Part shown: one piece after another, positions 9,686 through 19,363 of the stretch
How positions within the stretch are numbered: the stretch's first letter is position 1
Layout: the number at the start of each line of letters is the position of its first letter
Assembly (NCBI RefSeq): GCF_001306135.1
Contig: NZ_LGKP01000035.1
Location: 434,001-498,000 of the forward strand
Length of the DNA stretch: 64,000 bases
DNA from: Herpetosiphon geysericola
Lineage (GTDB): Bacteria > Chloroflexota > Chloroflexia > Chloroflexales > Herpetosiphonaceae
Reading direction: 5' to 3'
Made by a program: the position numbers and the translations under genes
Notes under the pieces: model-generated
What the model was told of the DNA's origin: nothing
The model's database searches: none
What the model saw: only the letters and a program-made list of their open reading frames with translations

Positions 9686-10783
9686 GTGTCGTCATCGAAA
9701 CAAGATATTACCGCTCGTTATGAAGAGGAGCGTTTACGCGCCCAAGAGCAATCGCAATTACTCTATTTACAGAATCAAATCGATGAATTGCGGCGTCAAA
9801 TCAAAGACGTCAATGGTAAATACGCCTGGGCAACCGAGCAATCGCGGAAATCTGAAGCAGTGGTGGCCCAACTGCAAGGCATGATCGAGCGCCAAGCCCA
9901 AGAGCAAGCCCAAACTTTAGAAAGCTATCGGCGTGAATTAACCACCTTGCGCAAGGAAATTGCCAACAGCACCGTGCGTATGGACGATGGGGTCAAGCCA
10001 ATTCGCGATATTCAGCTTTCGTTGGCCCAACAGCAAGAACATCGCAAACAAGATTTGCAAACATCACAAAGCTGGTTTGCCCGCATCGAATTGCTCGAAC
10101 AACGTATGAGCGATTTCGAAGCCCGCATCCGCGAGCAAAACGATCAGTATCGGTCACTCGGTGGCCAGCTTGAACAGTTGCGCGCCGTTGATGCTGAAAC
10201 CGTGCAAGATATGCGCAAACTCAGCGAAGATGTGCAGATCGAAAAGCAACAAATGCGGCGCCAAGCAGTTGAAACCCAACAGATGGTGATCGACATCGGC
10301 GAAGGGATTCGCGAGTTGCGTTCGCGCTTCGAGCGGCTTGAAGATTTGCAAAAAGGTGTCGAGGCTCAAATCGAGCCACTGCCTGAGCAGATTGAGGTTG
10401 TGCGCGCTCAATTGCCCGATATGATCGCCGAAATTAAGCGCATCGAGCGGGTCAGCACTGAACGCTTCTTGATGAACCAAGAGCGCTTGGAAGAATTGCG
10501 TGGGCAACATAACGAGCAGCTGGATGAATTGCGTTCGGTTGATGAAATTCATCTGCGCCAAATTATGGGTTCGTTGGAGCGGATTGATACCTGGTGTCAT
10601 GAGTACGAATCGAAGCTTAGCCGTACCCAAAATCGGCTTGAAGATGTGCAAATTGCCAACTTGAGCCGCATGCAAGATTTGGAACGGCGCGAAGTGCAAG
10701 CGCTCAGTGATGTTGTTTCGGCGATTCAAGGCCGATTGCAAATTGCCCAAAGCGAAATCTTGGAACGCGGAAGCGAGATCTAA
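9686..10783 (+). CDS. Coiled-coil protein of unknown function inside the his operon
   Basis: 365 residues, GTG start with GGAGG 8 nt upstream, only 2 nt after hisA and 2 nt before hisF. The sequence is almost wholly charged alpha-helix with heptad-like spacing. It is rich in Glu, Gln, Arg and Leu (for example [19 protein letters not shown]) and resembles long parallel coiled coils. There is no signal peptide, transmembrane segment or enzymatic motif. It shows no similarity to a histidine enzyme that I can recognise. Position and spacing imply cotranslation with hisA and hisF, but a role in histidine synthesis is unproven. Alternatives are a structural or scaffolding protein, or an SMC-like fragment. 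Confidence 0.75.
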   Translation: MSSSKQDITARYEEERLRAQEQSQLLYLQNQIDELRRQIKDVNGKYAWATEQSRKSEAVVAQLQGMIERQAQEQAQTLESYRRELTTLRKEIANSTVRMDDGVKPIRDIQLSLAQQQEHRKQDLQTSQSWFARIELLEQRMSDFEARIREQNDQYRSLGGQLEQLRAVDAETVQDMRKLSEDVQIEKQQMRRQAVETQQMVIDIGEGIRELRSRFERLEDLQKGVEAQIEPLPEQIEVVRAQLPDMIAEIKRIERVSTERFLMNQERLEELRGQHNEQLDELRSVDEIHLRQIMGSLERIDTWCHEYESKLSRTQNRLEDVQIANLSRMQDLERREVQALSDVVSAIQGRLQIAQSEILERGSEI

Positions 10784-10785
10784 GC

Positions 10786-11577
10786 ATGTTGACCCGTCGA
10801 ATTATTCCTTGTTTGGATGTTAAAGCTGGCCGCGTTGTCAAAGGCATCAGCTTTCTCAACCATCGCGATGCTGGCGACCCGGTGCAATTGGCGGCCTTCT
10901 ACAACGAATCGGGCGCTGATGAGCTGGTGTTTTACGATATCACCGCCTCATCCGATGAACGCAATATTATGGTCGAAGTCGTCGAGCAGGTCGCACGCCA
11001 AGTGTTTATTCCCTTGACCGTTGGCGGTGGGATTCGCAGCGTCGATGATATGTATCGAATGTTGCGAGCTGGCGCAGATAAAGTTTCGATCAACACCGCT
11101 GCTGTGCTCAACCCACAATTAATCGAGGATGGCGCCAAGCGCTTTGGCTCGCAATGTATTGTGCTCTCGATGGATGCCCGCCGGATTAACGAGCCAGGCC
11201 AGCCCAGCCAATGGAACGTGTTCACTCATACTGGCCGCGATCCACGGCCAACGGGCTTGGATGCAATTGAATGGGCCAAACGAGTGGTCGATTTGGGTGC
11301 AGGTGAGTTGGTGATCAACAGCATGGATGCTGATGGCACTGGCGCTGGCTACGATAACGAACTGCTAGCGGCGATTAGTGCCCAAGTTGGCGTGCCGGTA
11401 ATTGCCTCTGGTGGTGCTGGCAAGCCCGAACATTTGCTGGCTGCGCTGCACGAAGGCCAAGCAGATGCAGTGCTGGCAGCCTCGATCTTCCACTTTGGCA
11501 CCTACACGGTCGAAGCCGTTAAGGACTATTTGGCAGCCCAAGGCATTCCGATGCGCCGCACCCCGAGGCCAGTATGA
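10786..11577 (+). CDS. hisF: Imidazole glycerol phosphate synthase cyclase subunit
   Basis: 263-residue (beta/alpha)8 barrel partner of HisH that makes imidazole-glycerol phosphate and AICAR. It opens [19 protein letters not shown] with catalytic Asp11. The second Asp is in [14 protein letters not shown], and phosphate loops are at TVGGGIRS and [10 protein letters not shown]. Typical length. The ATG is 2 nt after the coiled-coil gene. The 3' end overlaps moaD by four bases (ATGA), indicating translational coupling of histidine and molybdopterin genes. hisB, hisD and hisG are not in the window. Confidence 0.97.
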   Translation: MLTRRIIPCLDVKAGRVVKGISFLNHRDAGDPVQLAAFYNESGADELVFYDITASSDERNIMVEVVEQVARQVFIPLTVGGGIRSVDDMYRMLRAGADKVSINTAAVLNPQLIEDGAKRFGSQCIVLSMDARRINEPGQPSQWNVFTHTGRDPRPTGLDAIEWAKRVVDLGAGELVINSMDADGTGAGYDNELLAAISAQVGVPVIASGGAGKPEHLLAALHEGQADAVLAASIFHFGTYTVEAVKDYLAAQGIPMRRTPRPV

Positions 11578-11813
11578 TCATCACAATTCGTTTTTTTGCT
11601 GGCCTGCGCGAAGCCCTCAACCAAAGCAGTTTAAGCGTAGAGTTGGCTGAGGATGCAACGGTTGAGACGGCGCTCCAACTTGTGGCCGAGCTACATCCAA
11701 ACTTGCCTTTGACGGGCTTGGCCTATGCGATCAATCGCCAGTATGTGCCGCTTGATGCAACCCTGAAGCCCAACGATGAATTGGCCTTGATTCCGCCAGT
11801 TAGTGGAGGCTAA
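11574..11813 (+). CDS. moaD: Molybdopterin synthase sulfur-carrier subunit
   Basis: 79-residue ubiquitin-like protein. It begins [17 protein letters not shown] and ends PPVSGG, with the double glycine that is thiocarboxylated to donate sulfur in molybdopterin formation. Its length matches MoaD (about 81). It overlaps hisF by 4 nt and is followed directly by moaE, its partner. Small ThiS-like proteins are the only alternative, and adjacency to moaE argues against that. Confidence 0.93.
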   Translation: MIITIRFFAGLREALNQSSLSVELAEDATVETALQLVAELHPNLPLTGLAYAINRQYVPLDATLKPNDELALIPPVSGG

Positions 11814-11814
11814 G

Positions 11815-12231
11815 GTGCAAGCATTTTTGGTAACCGAAAGCGTGTTGCAGGCTGAGCCGTTGCGGGCCTTGGTTGCAGATGCTGGTCATGGTGCGATTGT
11901 GCTGTTTGAAGGCGTGGCACGCAACAACTTTGGCGGGCGCGCCACCGCCTTTTTGGAATACGAAGCCTATCCCGAGATGGCCGAGCAGCAATTAGCCTTG
12001 TTGGGCCAACAAGCTCAAGCCCAGTTTGGCATTGGCAAAGTGGCAATCCATCATCGGGTTGGCGTGTTGCAGATTGGCGAAACAGCGGTGCTGATTGCGA
12101 TTGGCTCAGCTCATCGTGGCGCAGCATTTGCTGCGGTGGCTTGGCTGATGGATCAAATCAAATTGGTGGTGCCAATTTGGAAATGTGAACACTGGGCCGA
12201 TGGTTCGCAAGAATGGGTGGGTCAGCGTTGA
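11815..12231 (+). CDS. moaE: Molybdopterin synthase catalytic subunit
   Basis: 138-residue MoaE, which converts cyclic pyranopterin monophosphate to molybdopterin with MoaD. Hallmarks are FEGVARNNFGGRATAFLEYE, HRVGVLQIGE, AHRGAAF and the C-terminal PIWKCEHW with the active-site Lys. I place the start at the GTG at 11815 because GTGGAGG (11803-11809) then acts as ribosome site at 5-6 nt. A GTG at 11803 in the same frame would lack one. The stop of moaD (11811-11813) directly precedes it, so the two are coupled. Other moa genes are absent here. Confidence 0.93.
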   Translation: MQAFLVTESVLQAEPLRALVADAGHGAIVLFEGVARNNFGGRATAFLEYEAYPEMAEQQLALLGQQAQAQFGIGKVAIHHRVGVLQIGETAVLIAIGSAHRGAAFAAVAWLMDQIKLVVPIWKCEHWADGSQEWVGQR

Positions 12232-12247
12232 AGCACTAAGGTGAACT

Positions 12248-15200
12248 ATGCGATTGCTCGAAAAACTAGCACGATGGTGGTGGCGTTGGTTGCTCACAAT
12301 ACTAAGCTTGTTGGGCATGGCGCTGCTTGGCGTGATTGTGGCGAGTATCGCTGGTTGGCTGCCGCAACCAACTGTCCTGCGCTTAACGCCGTTGGCTGGT
12401 AGCCGCGAATTGCCGCCAGCCACGGCCTTGGAATTCAATTTCAACCTGCCGATGGATCGATCGAGCGTTGAAGCTGCGCTCGTCATGACGCCGCCAGTGC
12501 GGGGCCGTTGGCAATGGGAAGGCCGCACCCGCGCGCGCTGGCAGCCAGAATTTGGCTGGACTCCTGGCACGACCGTCACTGTTCAATTGCGGCCAACTGC
12601 GCAATCGATGTTGCGCCAAACCTTGCCAACCACGGTTTCAACCCAGTTTGCTGCTGCCCCAGCACCCTTGTTGATCTTTCGCTCGCCATTGCCCAATGCC
12701 ACGATCGCCCCAAATATGCCAATCTTGTTGCGTTTCAATCGGGCAATGATTGATCATGCCAGCCAATTCCAGCGTGATTTAGCTGAACTCAGCATCGAGC
12801 CAAGCGTTGCCCGTCAAGTACTCTGGCTTGATGATCGTAGCGTGTTGGTGCAGGCAGAATGGCAGCTCGGCCAGCGCTACCAACTAAGCCTGCAAAATCT
12901 CAACGATTTGTTGGGAATTCCGGTGCAAACCAGCCAATGGCAACTCAACGTTAGCGAGCCAAGCGCGATTGCGCTGCCAACTGCGCAAAATATCGAAGCG
13001 AATCAAGCTTTGGAGTGGGCTTTTGAAGGGTTGCTTGATCAAACCATAACCAAACAGTTAATTGATCGGATTCAATTTACCCCAGCCCTGAGCGCGACAT
13101 GGCAGGTACACTATCAAGCAGAGCCGTTGCCCCAAACTATTTTGCGCGCTACCCCAGCTGGAGCTTGGCCAGCAGGCCAAACCATCACCACCAGCCTCCA
13201 ACTGAGCCAGCCAATCAGCCAAGTTTGGCAAATCCAACCCAAGCTGCAACTGATTGGTTCGCTGCCCGGGCGCGGCGGCAGTTTGGCACCCGCCGATTCG
13301 TTGCGCCTCTTGTTTAACCAAACGCCTGAGCGCGAGCAGATTGCGGCCCAACTGTTTATCGAGCCGGATGTGGCCGATGTGGCGATTAGCATCGTCAATC
13401 AACAAGCCTTGATTAGCGCTGCTTGGCAACCAAGCACAAGCTATACGCTGACCTTAGCTGGCTCTGCGCCGCTGAATTTTCGGACCCAAGCCCAAGCCCA
13501 GCCATTACACATCGAAGGTGGTGGCTATTCGTTGTTGCTGCCCGAAACGCAGGCCGAATTGCGCTTGCGTGGCCGCGAAACCAGTCGCCTCACCGCCACC
13601 TTGTATCCAATGGATCGGGCGGTTTTGGCAGCAGCCTTGCAACAACCGCAAACGCCGCTCAATCCACAGCGCTACAATCTCCAACCCCAACAGCAATGGC
13701 AAATTGGTGCGGCTCCTGCCCGAACATTAACCATCACGCCAACCCAAGGTGCGTTATTGTTGCAAATTCAAGCTCCCAATGCAGAGCTTGTGCAACATGT
13801 GCTGATTTGGACACCTTATCGTGCTCAACTGTTGGCGAGCGCCGAGCAAGCCCAAGCTTGGGTGGTTGATGTGGCAAATCGTCAGCCAGCCGCCGACGAG
13901 AACTTAAGCATTTTGGCGGGCGTGAGCCAATTAGCGATGGGGGCAAGCGATCAGCAGGGGCTTTGGCAAACCCCAATTCGCGCTAGCAGCGGGCGCTTAG
14001 TGTTGCTTGGGGGCGCACAAGAAGCGCCGATTGTGGCCGAAACCATTATTCAACCACAGCGCCAAGCACCAAACTTGAGCAGCCAACTCATGCTCGAACG
14101 CCATAGCTACCAAGCCAACCAACAACTCACGATTATTGGCAGTACTCAATTGGCTGCTGGCTTAGCAACCACGCCAAGTTTGACGCTCGCCGTGCTCGAC
14201 CTGAGCGGCCAAGCGATTGCCCCCGAACAAACCTTTAACCTGACCCAAACGCTTTGGCTCCGCCAAGTGCAACTTGCCGCCGAAGTTAAACCAGGCTTGT
14301 ATCAGGTTCGACTGCGCTACGCCAATCAGGTTTTGGCCAGCCAAACCTTTGTGGTCAACGATCCTGCGCTTGGCTATCAGGTTGTTTTGCCCGAATTTCA
14401 GGCCGCCAACGCGCTTGTACCCGCCGAAATTATTAGCGATCTGCCGCATCAACAGGGTTCGTGGCGCTTGCTCGATCAAAACAATCGCCAAGTATCGGCG
14501 GGGGTTTGGCAAAGCAACGCCGCTGGGATTGCCCAATTTGATTATCAACGTAGCCAAACCTTGCTTGGTGATTATGTGTTGGCAATTCAGCTTGGCCCGC
14601 AAACCAGCTATCACTATCTCCATATTCGCTATGCTGCCGATTTGCAAGCCAGAGCCAGCCAACAATTGCTCAACCAGAACCAAGCAGCAAGCATCAGCTT
14701 CCAATTACGCGATCAACAAGGCATGGCCTTGGCCAATCGCAATCTCCAAATCGAAGTGACTGGTGCGACTTCGAGCACCCAAAGTTTGCGCACTAACGCT
14801 GCTGGTGAAGCAATTTGGCGCTCAACAGGTTTGCGTTCAGGCCAATGGCTGATTCGGGCAACAAACCCAGATGCTGCAAGCGTGGAAGTGCCGTTATGGG
14901 TGCTTGGCGCTGCCAGCGAACAACCGATTGGCCGTAGCCAAAGCAGCTTGGTTGACACGACCGAGCTAGCCCTTGCGCCGCTGACCAATCAAACTGCCAC
15001 CAGCGTGCTCGTGAGTTGGTTTGAAGGCAGCACCATTCGCCAGCAACTTCAGCCGTGGGTCGCAGACCAGCGCATCGCAATTTCGCCAAGCTTGAGCAAT
15101 ACTCAGCAATTGGATGTTGCCTTGGCATGGCTTGATGACAAACAACTGCGCAGCAGTAGTAGCCAAATTCCTTTCCAAAGCGTTGCCCCGCTTGAGTTGA

Positions 15201-17029
15201 CGCTGGTTGTCAGCGGCTCGCAATTAGTGCTGGGAACCCAACGCGCTGGTCAGCCAGTCGCCAGTATGGTTGGCTTGAGTTTTCAATCAAATTTCACAAC
15301 CAACGTAGCAAGCCAGCATCGCCTGATCCGCACTGCGAGCAATGGCCAAGCTTTGCTCGATTTGACGGGCTTTGGCGCTGGGCAAATCGAAGCCTTGGCC
15401 AGCGACGGCCTGAGTAGCGCCGAAGCCACAACCATTTTTGGGTCAAGCCCGCCAATCGCTGCTCAATTGCTGCTGCCTGAGCGGTTGCTGCTTGGCGATC
15501 AATTAAGTGTCACGGCGCGCTTGAATCTGCTGGCAACACGCGGCGGGATTCCACGCATCACGCTTAATTATGATCAAGCGCAATTGACTGCGCTCGCCGA
15601 GCCAACAACTGGTAATAGCAGCCGCATTTATAGCGCGACCCAAGGCTTAGTTGCCAGCAAACTTGGCACAACCATGCTGACCGCGACCTTCGAGGTTAAT
15701 CAACAAACCCAAATCATCACCAAGAGTTTGGCTATTGATCCGCCAAGCCAAGTCTTGTTGCGGCAAAGTCGCTTGATTACCGAGCCAACTGATATTACAT
15801 GGCAAGTGCCCACCGCCAACCAAGCAGCCTCAATCGAGCTGGCGATTGCTAGTTTGGCTCAAGCAACCCAAGCCTTGCCCAGCCAGTTCAATGGCACTGA
15901 TCCGCTGAGCTTGGCCGGACAAATCGCCATGGCGCGCTATGCCGCTCAGCCCGCCAACGGAGCGATTGTGCAATTGACCAAGCAGCAACTTGCCAATGGC
16001 AGTTGGAGTTGGGATGGCCAAAGCGGCGATGTGCAATTAACCGCCTTGATTGTGCAGTTGATTGCCAGTGAACAACGCTCGCCCGATCTCAGCCAATTGA
16101 CTGCTAACGCAACTCGTTGGCTAGCCTTGGTTAGCCCACTTGATCCCGATTTGCGCAGCGAAATGTTGTTGGCCTTGGCCCAAAGCAACAAAACTGTCGA
16201 AGCCCAAATAACCACTTTGCTCAAAAATAGCCAACTGACTGTGCCCCAACGCTTGCGCCTGATCTATGCCTTGGTTTTGCTCGATTCGCCCCAAGCTGAT
16301 CAATATTTGGCTAAAGTGCGCCAAATGTTGAATCAACCCTTGGAACCCAGCCCTTGGATGAGCCGCACCCGTCAAGCTGCTATGATTGGCTTGATTTTTG
16401 AGCGCAGCCAGCCAAGTTCGGCGCTGCGAGCGCAGGTGCTGAGCCTACTTGCTGAGGGCTGGAATGGCACAACCTGGGAAGATTTGCCGAGCAGTATCGC
16501 AGTTTTTCAGCTTAGCCAACAGGATTTTCCAACCAGAGCGAGCTATACTTTTGGCTTGAATCAAGCAGCGTTGGATCGTTATGATCAAGCGACGCGCCTG
16601 AGCTTGCCAATTACCAACCAATTGAACCTCCAGATCGAGCCAAATGGGCCAATTTTGTTGGCTAGCCAAGCCAGTTGGCAAACTCCTGCTCCCCAAGCCC
16701 GCTTGCTCCATGCCACGCCAATCGCGCAGTTGGCCTATGGCCAGCAATGGCTTTGGCAAGGCTATTTGGTGCTTGAACGCGATGTTGAGCTGCTGCAATT
16801 GCGCTTGGCTGCACCCAACGGGGCGACGTGGCAATTGGGCGCAGCGCCAGGCTTAATCTGGCATGATGGCCAATTGAGTGCGACACGGTTACGGGCTGGA
16901 ATTTATCCAATTCAACTGTTGGGAGTTGCACGCCAAACTGGCCAATTTGCGTGGCCTGCCGCCCAATTGACCAGCGCTGGCCAAACGCTTGAGCTTGAGC
17001 AAACTGCGCCGCCAGTCCGTATTCGCTGA
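12248..17029 (+). CDS. Very large alpha-2-macroglobulin-like envelope protein, no thioester, no cysteine
   Basis: 1,593 residues. A basic, Trp-rich N-terminus and a transmembrane/signal-anchor segment (about residues 15-38) precede a Big_5-like Ig domain (LPPATALEFNFNLPMD). Repeated beta domains follow, including an MG2-like stretch around residue 615 (LERHSYQANQQLTIIG). A helical region at about 1195-1360 (KQQLANGSWSWDGQSG) resembles the alpha/alpha-toroid thioester domain. The Cys-x-Glu-Gln thioester is missing, and I find no cysteine anywhere in the protein. The composition is rich in Gln, Ala and Leu. It is the last gene of the his-moa operon, 16 nt after moaE. Likely an anchored extracytoplasmic A2M relative acting without covalent trapping. 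The family call is moderate. Confidence 0.7.
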   Translation: MRLLEKLARWWWRWLLTILSLLGMALLGVIVASIAGWLPQPTVLRLTPLAGSRELPPATALEFNFNLPMDRSSVEAALVMTPPVRGRWQWEGRTRARWQPEFGWTPGTTVTVQLRPTAQSMLRQTLPTTVSTQFAAAPAPLLIFRSPLPNATIAPNMPILLRFNRAMIDHASQFQRDLAELSIEPSVARQVLWLDDRSVLVQAEWQLGQRYQLSLQNLNDLLGIPVQTSQWQLNVSEPSAIALPTAQNIEANQALEWAFEGLLDQTITKQLIDRIQFTPALSATWQVHYQAEPLPQTILRATPAGAWPAGQTITTSLQLSQPISQVWQIQPKLQLIGSLPGRGGSLAPADSLRLLFNQTPEREQIAAQLFIEPDVADVAISIVNQQALISAAWQPSTSYTLTLAGSAPLNFRTQAQAQPLHIEGGGYSLLLPETQAELRLRGRETSRLTATLYPMDRAVLAAALQQPQTPLNPQRYNLQPQQQWQIGAAPARTLTITPTQGALLLQIQAPNAELVQHVLIWTPYRAQLLASAEQAQAWVVDVANRQPAADENLSILAGVSQLAMGASDQQGLWQTPIRASSGRLVLLGGAQEAPIVAETIIQPQRQAPNLSSQLMLERHSYQANQQLTIIGSTQLAAGLATTPSLTLAVLDLSGQAIAPEQTFNLTQTLWLRQVQLAAEVKPGLYQVRLRYANQVLASQTFVVNDPALGYQVVLPEFQAANALVPAEIISDLPHQQGSWRLLDQNNRQVSAGVWQSNAAGIAQFDYQRSQTLLGDYVLAIQLGPQTSYHYLHIRYAADLQARASQQLLNQNQAASISFQLRDQQGMALANRNLQIEVTGATSSTQSLRTNAAGEAIWRSTGLRSGQWLIRATNPDAASVEVPLWVLGAASEQPIGRSQSSLVDTTELALAPLTNQTATSVLVSWFEGSTIRQQLQPWVADQRIAISPSLSNTQQLDVALAWLDDKQLRSSSSQIPFQSVAPLELTLVVSGSQLVLGTQRAGQPVASMVGLSFQSNFTTNVASQHRLIRTASNGQALLDLTGFGAGQIEALASDGLSSAEATTIFGSSPPIAAQLLLPERLLLGDQLSVTARLNLLATRGGIPRITLNYDQAQLTALAEPTTGNSSRIYSATQGLVASKLGTTMLTATFEVNQQTQIITKSLAIDPPSQVLLRQSRLITEPTDITWQVPTANQAASIELAIASLAQATQALPSQFNGTDPLSLAGQIAMARYAAQPANGAIVQLTKQQLANGSWSWDGQSGDVQLTALIVQLIASEQRSPDLSQLTANATRWLALVSPLDPDLRSEMLLALAQSNKTVEAQITTLLKNSQLTVPQRLRLIYALVLLDSPQADQYLAKVRQMLNQPLEPSPWMSRTRQAAMIGLIFERSQPSSALRAQVLSLLAEGWNGTTWEDLPSSIAVFQLSQQDFPTRASYTFGLNQAALDRYDQATRLSLPITNQLNLQIEPNGPILLASQASWQTPAPQARLLHATPIAQLAYGQQWLWQGYLVLERDVELLQLRLAAPNGATWQLGAAPGLIWHDGQLSATRLRAGIYPIQLLGVARQTGQFAWPAAQLTSAGQTLELEQTAPPVRIR

Positions 17030-17038
17030 TGGTACAAT
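17030..17038 (+). promoter_or_regulatory. Putative extended -10 promoter
   Basis: TGGTACAAT, an extended -10 type sequence directly after the A2M-like gene and 35 nt before the next ATG. It suggests that the following gene has its own promoter. Confidence 0.4.
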
Positions 17039-17073
17039 AGCCCTATCTTTATTTTCAGAATTAAGGCAGATCA

Positions 17074-17883
17074 ATGCGTATTCCAGAAGCAATTCAATGG
17101 ATTGAACAATCGGGCAATGTTTTAGCCCAAGCCAAAATAACTCACATGCTTGAGGCCACGCCCGCTGATGAAGAATTACTTGATCAATTAGCGGCCTTGC
17201 AAAACGATGATGGCGGTTTTCCGCTGAATGGCGTTGCAGGGCGACCGAGCACGCTCAACGATAGCTGCAACATTATTCGCCATTTTGTTGAACTTGAGGC
17301 TAGCGACCATCCAGCGGTTGTTGCTGCTAGCCGTTTTATTCTCGATGCCCAATCGCCGCGTGGCTGGTGGCGCGAAAGCAGCAATTTGGCCATGTACAGC
17401 CCGCCCTTATGGATGGATAGCGAGTCGGATGCAGCGTTGATCTTTACCACCGCTGTTTGTTCTGCCAGCCTCGCCTTGTTGGATAACCCAGAGGTGAATG
17501 TGGCTGCCGATAAAGCCAATACGTGGTTGCTTGGCCAAATTGCCAATAATGGCTTATTGCCTGGCTTTCGGGTCGAGGCCACTGGTTGGGCGATGCTGGC
17601 CGCAGTTCTGTTGGGCCATCGCGAAAGTCGGCCAGTTAAGCGCATGTTGGGCGGCTTAGGCGATCTTATTTCCAACGATTGGGATGCGCCGAGCCTCGCC
17701 GTGATGTTGAACGCCGCTGGGATTGCCCGCATTCCCCGTATGACACGGGCGGTTACGCAAGCAATCAACGTTTTGCGCAACCTGCAACAACCAAATGGTG
17801 CATGGCTCAACGAAGATGGTCTGCCCGACCCCTTGCTGACCGCATGGATTGTGCGGATTGTGCGGCGCTTCGGCTTACGATAA
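17074..17883 (+). CDS. Terpenoid-cyclase/prenyltransferase-fold repeat protein
   Basis: 269 residues with QW-like alpha/alpha-toroid repeats: LQNDDGGFPLNG near residue 48, DAQSPRGWWRES near 93 and LQQPNGAWLNEDGLPD near 235. The family includes squalene/oxidosqualene cyclases, prenyltransferase beta subunits and thioester domains. This protein has only half the length of a cyclase and lacks the DxDD motif, so it is probably not a terpene cyclase. It follows the A2M-like gene, whose C-terminal region has the same fold, a suggestive but unproven link. A strong hairpin terminator lies 20 nt downstream. Confidence 0.75.
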   Translation: MRIPEAIQWIEQSGNVLAQAKITHMLEATPADEELLDQLAALQNDDGGFPLNGVAGRPSTLNDSCNIIRHFVELEASDHPAVVAASRFILDAQSPRGWWRESSNLAMYSPPLWMDSESDAALIFTTAVCSASLALLDNPEVNVAADKANTWLLGQIANNGLLPGFRVEATGWAMLAAVLLGHRESRPVKRMLGGLGDLISNDWDAPSLAVMLNAAGIARIPRMTRAVTQAINVLRNLQQPNGAWLNEDGLPDPLLTAWIVRIVRRFGLR

Positions 17884-17904
17884 ATCAAAGCTCAATTGGC
17901 ACTG

Positions 17905-17940
17905 CTGCCCCACTCTCAATACTCAGAGTGGGGCAGTTTG
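17905..17940 (+). terminator. Rho-independent terminator
   Basis: A 12-bp perfect stem (CTGCCCCACTCT / AGAGTGGGGCAG) with an 8-nt loop and a short TTT tail, after the terpenoid-cyclase-fold gene. Confidence 0.8.
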
Positions 17941-18103
17941 GTGTGATCGGCCAAAAGGACTAGAGCTGACAGATCGAAAGATCATTTTGCAATGCTGACA
18001 ATTTTGGCAGAATAGTGATCAATCGCTGCAATTGCTGCAACTATTTTTTGCGGGTCAGCGTCTGAAGCAATAGAAGCCACGCTGATGGCAAGGAGTTGTA
18101 ACT

Positions 18104-18769
18104 GTGGCCGAACCAACTGCTGAAATTCTCAATCGCGCTCAACGCAATGATCCCGAAGCAATGGGAGCATTGATTGTTAGCCAACAACATTATATTTACA
18201 ACATCGCCATGAGCGTGATGCGCCAGCCCGAAGATGCCGCTGACCTAACCCAAGATGCTTGTATCAAGCTGTTGCGGGTAATCGGCCAGTATAATGGCGA
18301 AAGTCGGTTTACAACATGGCTCTATCGTTTGGTTATCAACCTTGGGCGTGACGAGTTGCGCAAGCGCGGTCGGCGTGCCCCAGAAATGCCAGCCATGACC
18401 GATGACGATGGCGAAACCGTCGATCCGTTATCGAGCATTGCCGATGATAATCGTTGGGCCGACCCCCAAGAAGTAGCCTCGAACCACGAATTGCGGGCCG
18501 AAGTTTCCCAAGCTTTAGATAAGCTTGAAGATCATTATCGCTTGGCATTAACCCTCTACTATTTTGACGATTTGCGGTACAATGATATTGCAGAAATTTT
18601 AGAAGTACCACTGAATACAGTCAAAAGCTATATTCGCCGTGGTAAAGAGCGCCTCGCGTTGCTCTTGGCCGCCAATCAATCGGAAGCACTCTTGCCTGCA
18701 AAGCGCGAGCCTGTTGCCGATGAACGGCCAAGCCGTGGTCGCTTTGCATTTGCCCTAGGATGGCGCTGA
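18104..18769 (+). CDS. ECF-type RNA polymerase sigma factor
   Basis: 221 residues, GTG start preceded by AAGGAG. Sigma region 2 is at residues 25-90 (DLTQDACIKLLRVIGQYNGE, then RFTTWLYRLVINLGRDELRK). Region 4 is at about 140-185, with the helix-turn-helix YNDIAEILEVPLNTVKSYIRRG. The 30-residue linker is acidic, and a basic C-terminal tail of about 30 residues extends past region 4. A zinc-type anti-sigma gene starts 9 nt after the stop, so this is a sigma/anti-sigma pair responding to an unknown envelope or redox signal. Confidence 0.93.
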   Translation: MAEPTAEILNRAQRNDPEAMGALIVSQQHYIYNIAMSVMRQPEDAADLTQDACIKLLRVIGQYNGESRFTTWLYRLVINLGRDELRKRGRRAPEMPAMTDDDGETVDPLSSIADDNRWADPQEVASNHELRAEVSQALDKLEDHYRLALTLYYFDDLRYNDIAEILEVPLNTVKSYIRRGKERLALLLAANQSEALLPAKREPVADERPSRGRFAFALGWR

Positions 18770-18777
18770 GGTGTGTC

Positions 18778-19314
18778 ATGAAGCGTTGTGAACATCGAAC
18801 CAACTATGATCTGCGCGAAGAAGCGTTAGATCCACAACTGACAGACCATCTTGATACATGTGAAAGCTGTGCTACCCGTGCCCGCCGTGCTGAAGCCTTC
18901 GATACGGTTGTGCGCTCAGCCATGATCACAACGGTTCCTGATGATCTGACGGCCAAGCTTCTGGCCTTGGTCCCTGGCTTGATGCCACCCTTGATGGTGC
19001 GCAGCAAACATTGGAAGTTGCAACGCCGTGCCTTTGTTGGCTTGAGTGGAGTTGCAAGCATTTTGGCAATCGGTTTGCTGGTCTATGGCTTGTTTCTCTT
19101 GGCTGGGGCGGTTGGCGTCGAACAATGGTTGGCGAGCGCAAGCACATGGCCTGGAGTCGCAATCGATTGGCTCTATCGCCATATTCCATCATCACGCTCG
19201 GTTGTGGCAGCACTCATCGCTGTGCACCAACCCTTGCAATGGATTATTCTCTTAATTTTGATTTGGCAAGTTTGGGAACGCATGCCGCTCCCGAACAAGC
19301 AACAAACCGCCTAA
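18778..19314 (+). CDS. Zinc-finger anti-sigma factor, single-pass membrane protein
   Basis: 178 residues from the ATG at 18778, which follows GAGG at 7-8 nt. The ATG-like start 18 nt earlier lies inside the sigma gene. The N-terminus carries an H-x3-C-x2-C zinc-binding anti-sigma motif (DHLDTCESC). A transmembrane segment sits near residues 85-110 (VASILAIGLLVYGLFLL) and a second hydrophobic stretch near 150-170. This architecture fits an anti-sigma that holds the adjacent ECF factor at the membrane. The sensory signal cannot be inferred. Confidence 0.85.
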   Translation: MKRCEHRTNYDLREEALDPQLTDHLDTCESCATRARRAEAFDTVVRSAMITTVPDDLTAKLLALVPGLMPPLMVRSKHWKLQRRAFVGLSGVASILAIGLLVYGLFLLAGAVGVEQWLASASTWPGVAIDWLYRHIPSSRSVVAALIAVHQPLQWIILLILIWQVWERMPLPNKQQTA

Positions 19315-19320
19315 AAAAGC

Positions 19321-19355
19321 AACCCGCAAGTCGTCTGGCTTGCGGGTTTGGTTTG
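19321..19355 (+). terminator. Rho-independent terminator after sigma/anti-sigma pair
   Basis: AACCCGCAAG / CTTGCGGGTT, a 10-bp perfect stem with an 8-nt loop followed by TGGTTTGG. It lies directly before comF. Confidence 0.8.
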
Positions 19356-19363
19356 GGGGTACG

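Noticed and set aside
11500..11600. Molybdenum-cofactor riboswitch before moaD
   Set aside because: moaD overlaps hisF with no leader, so there is no room for one.
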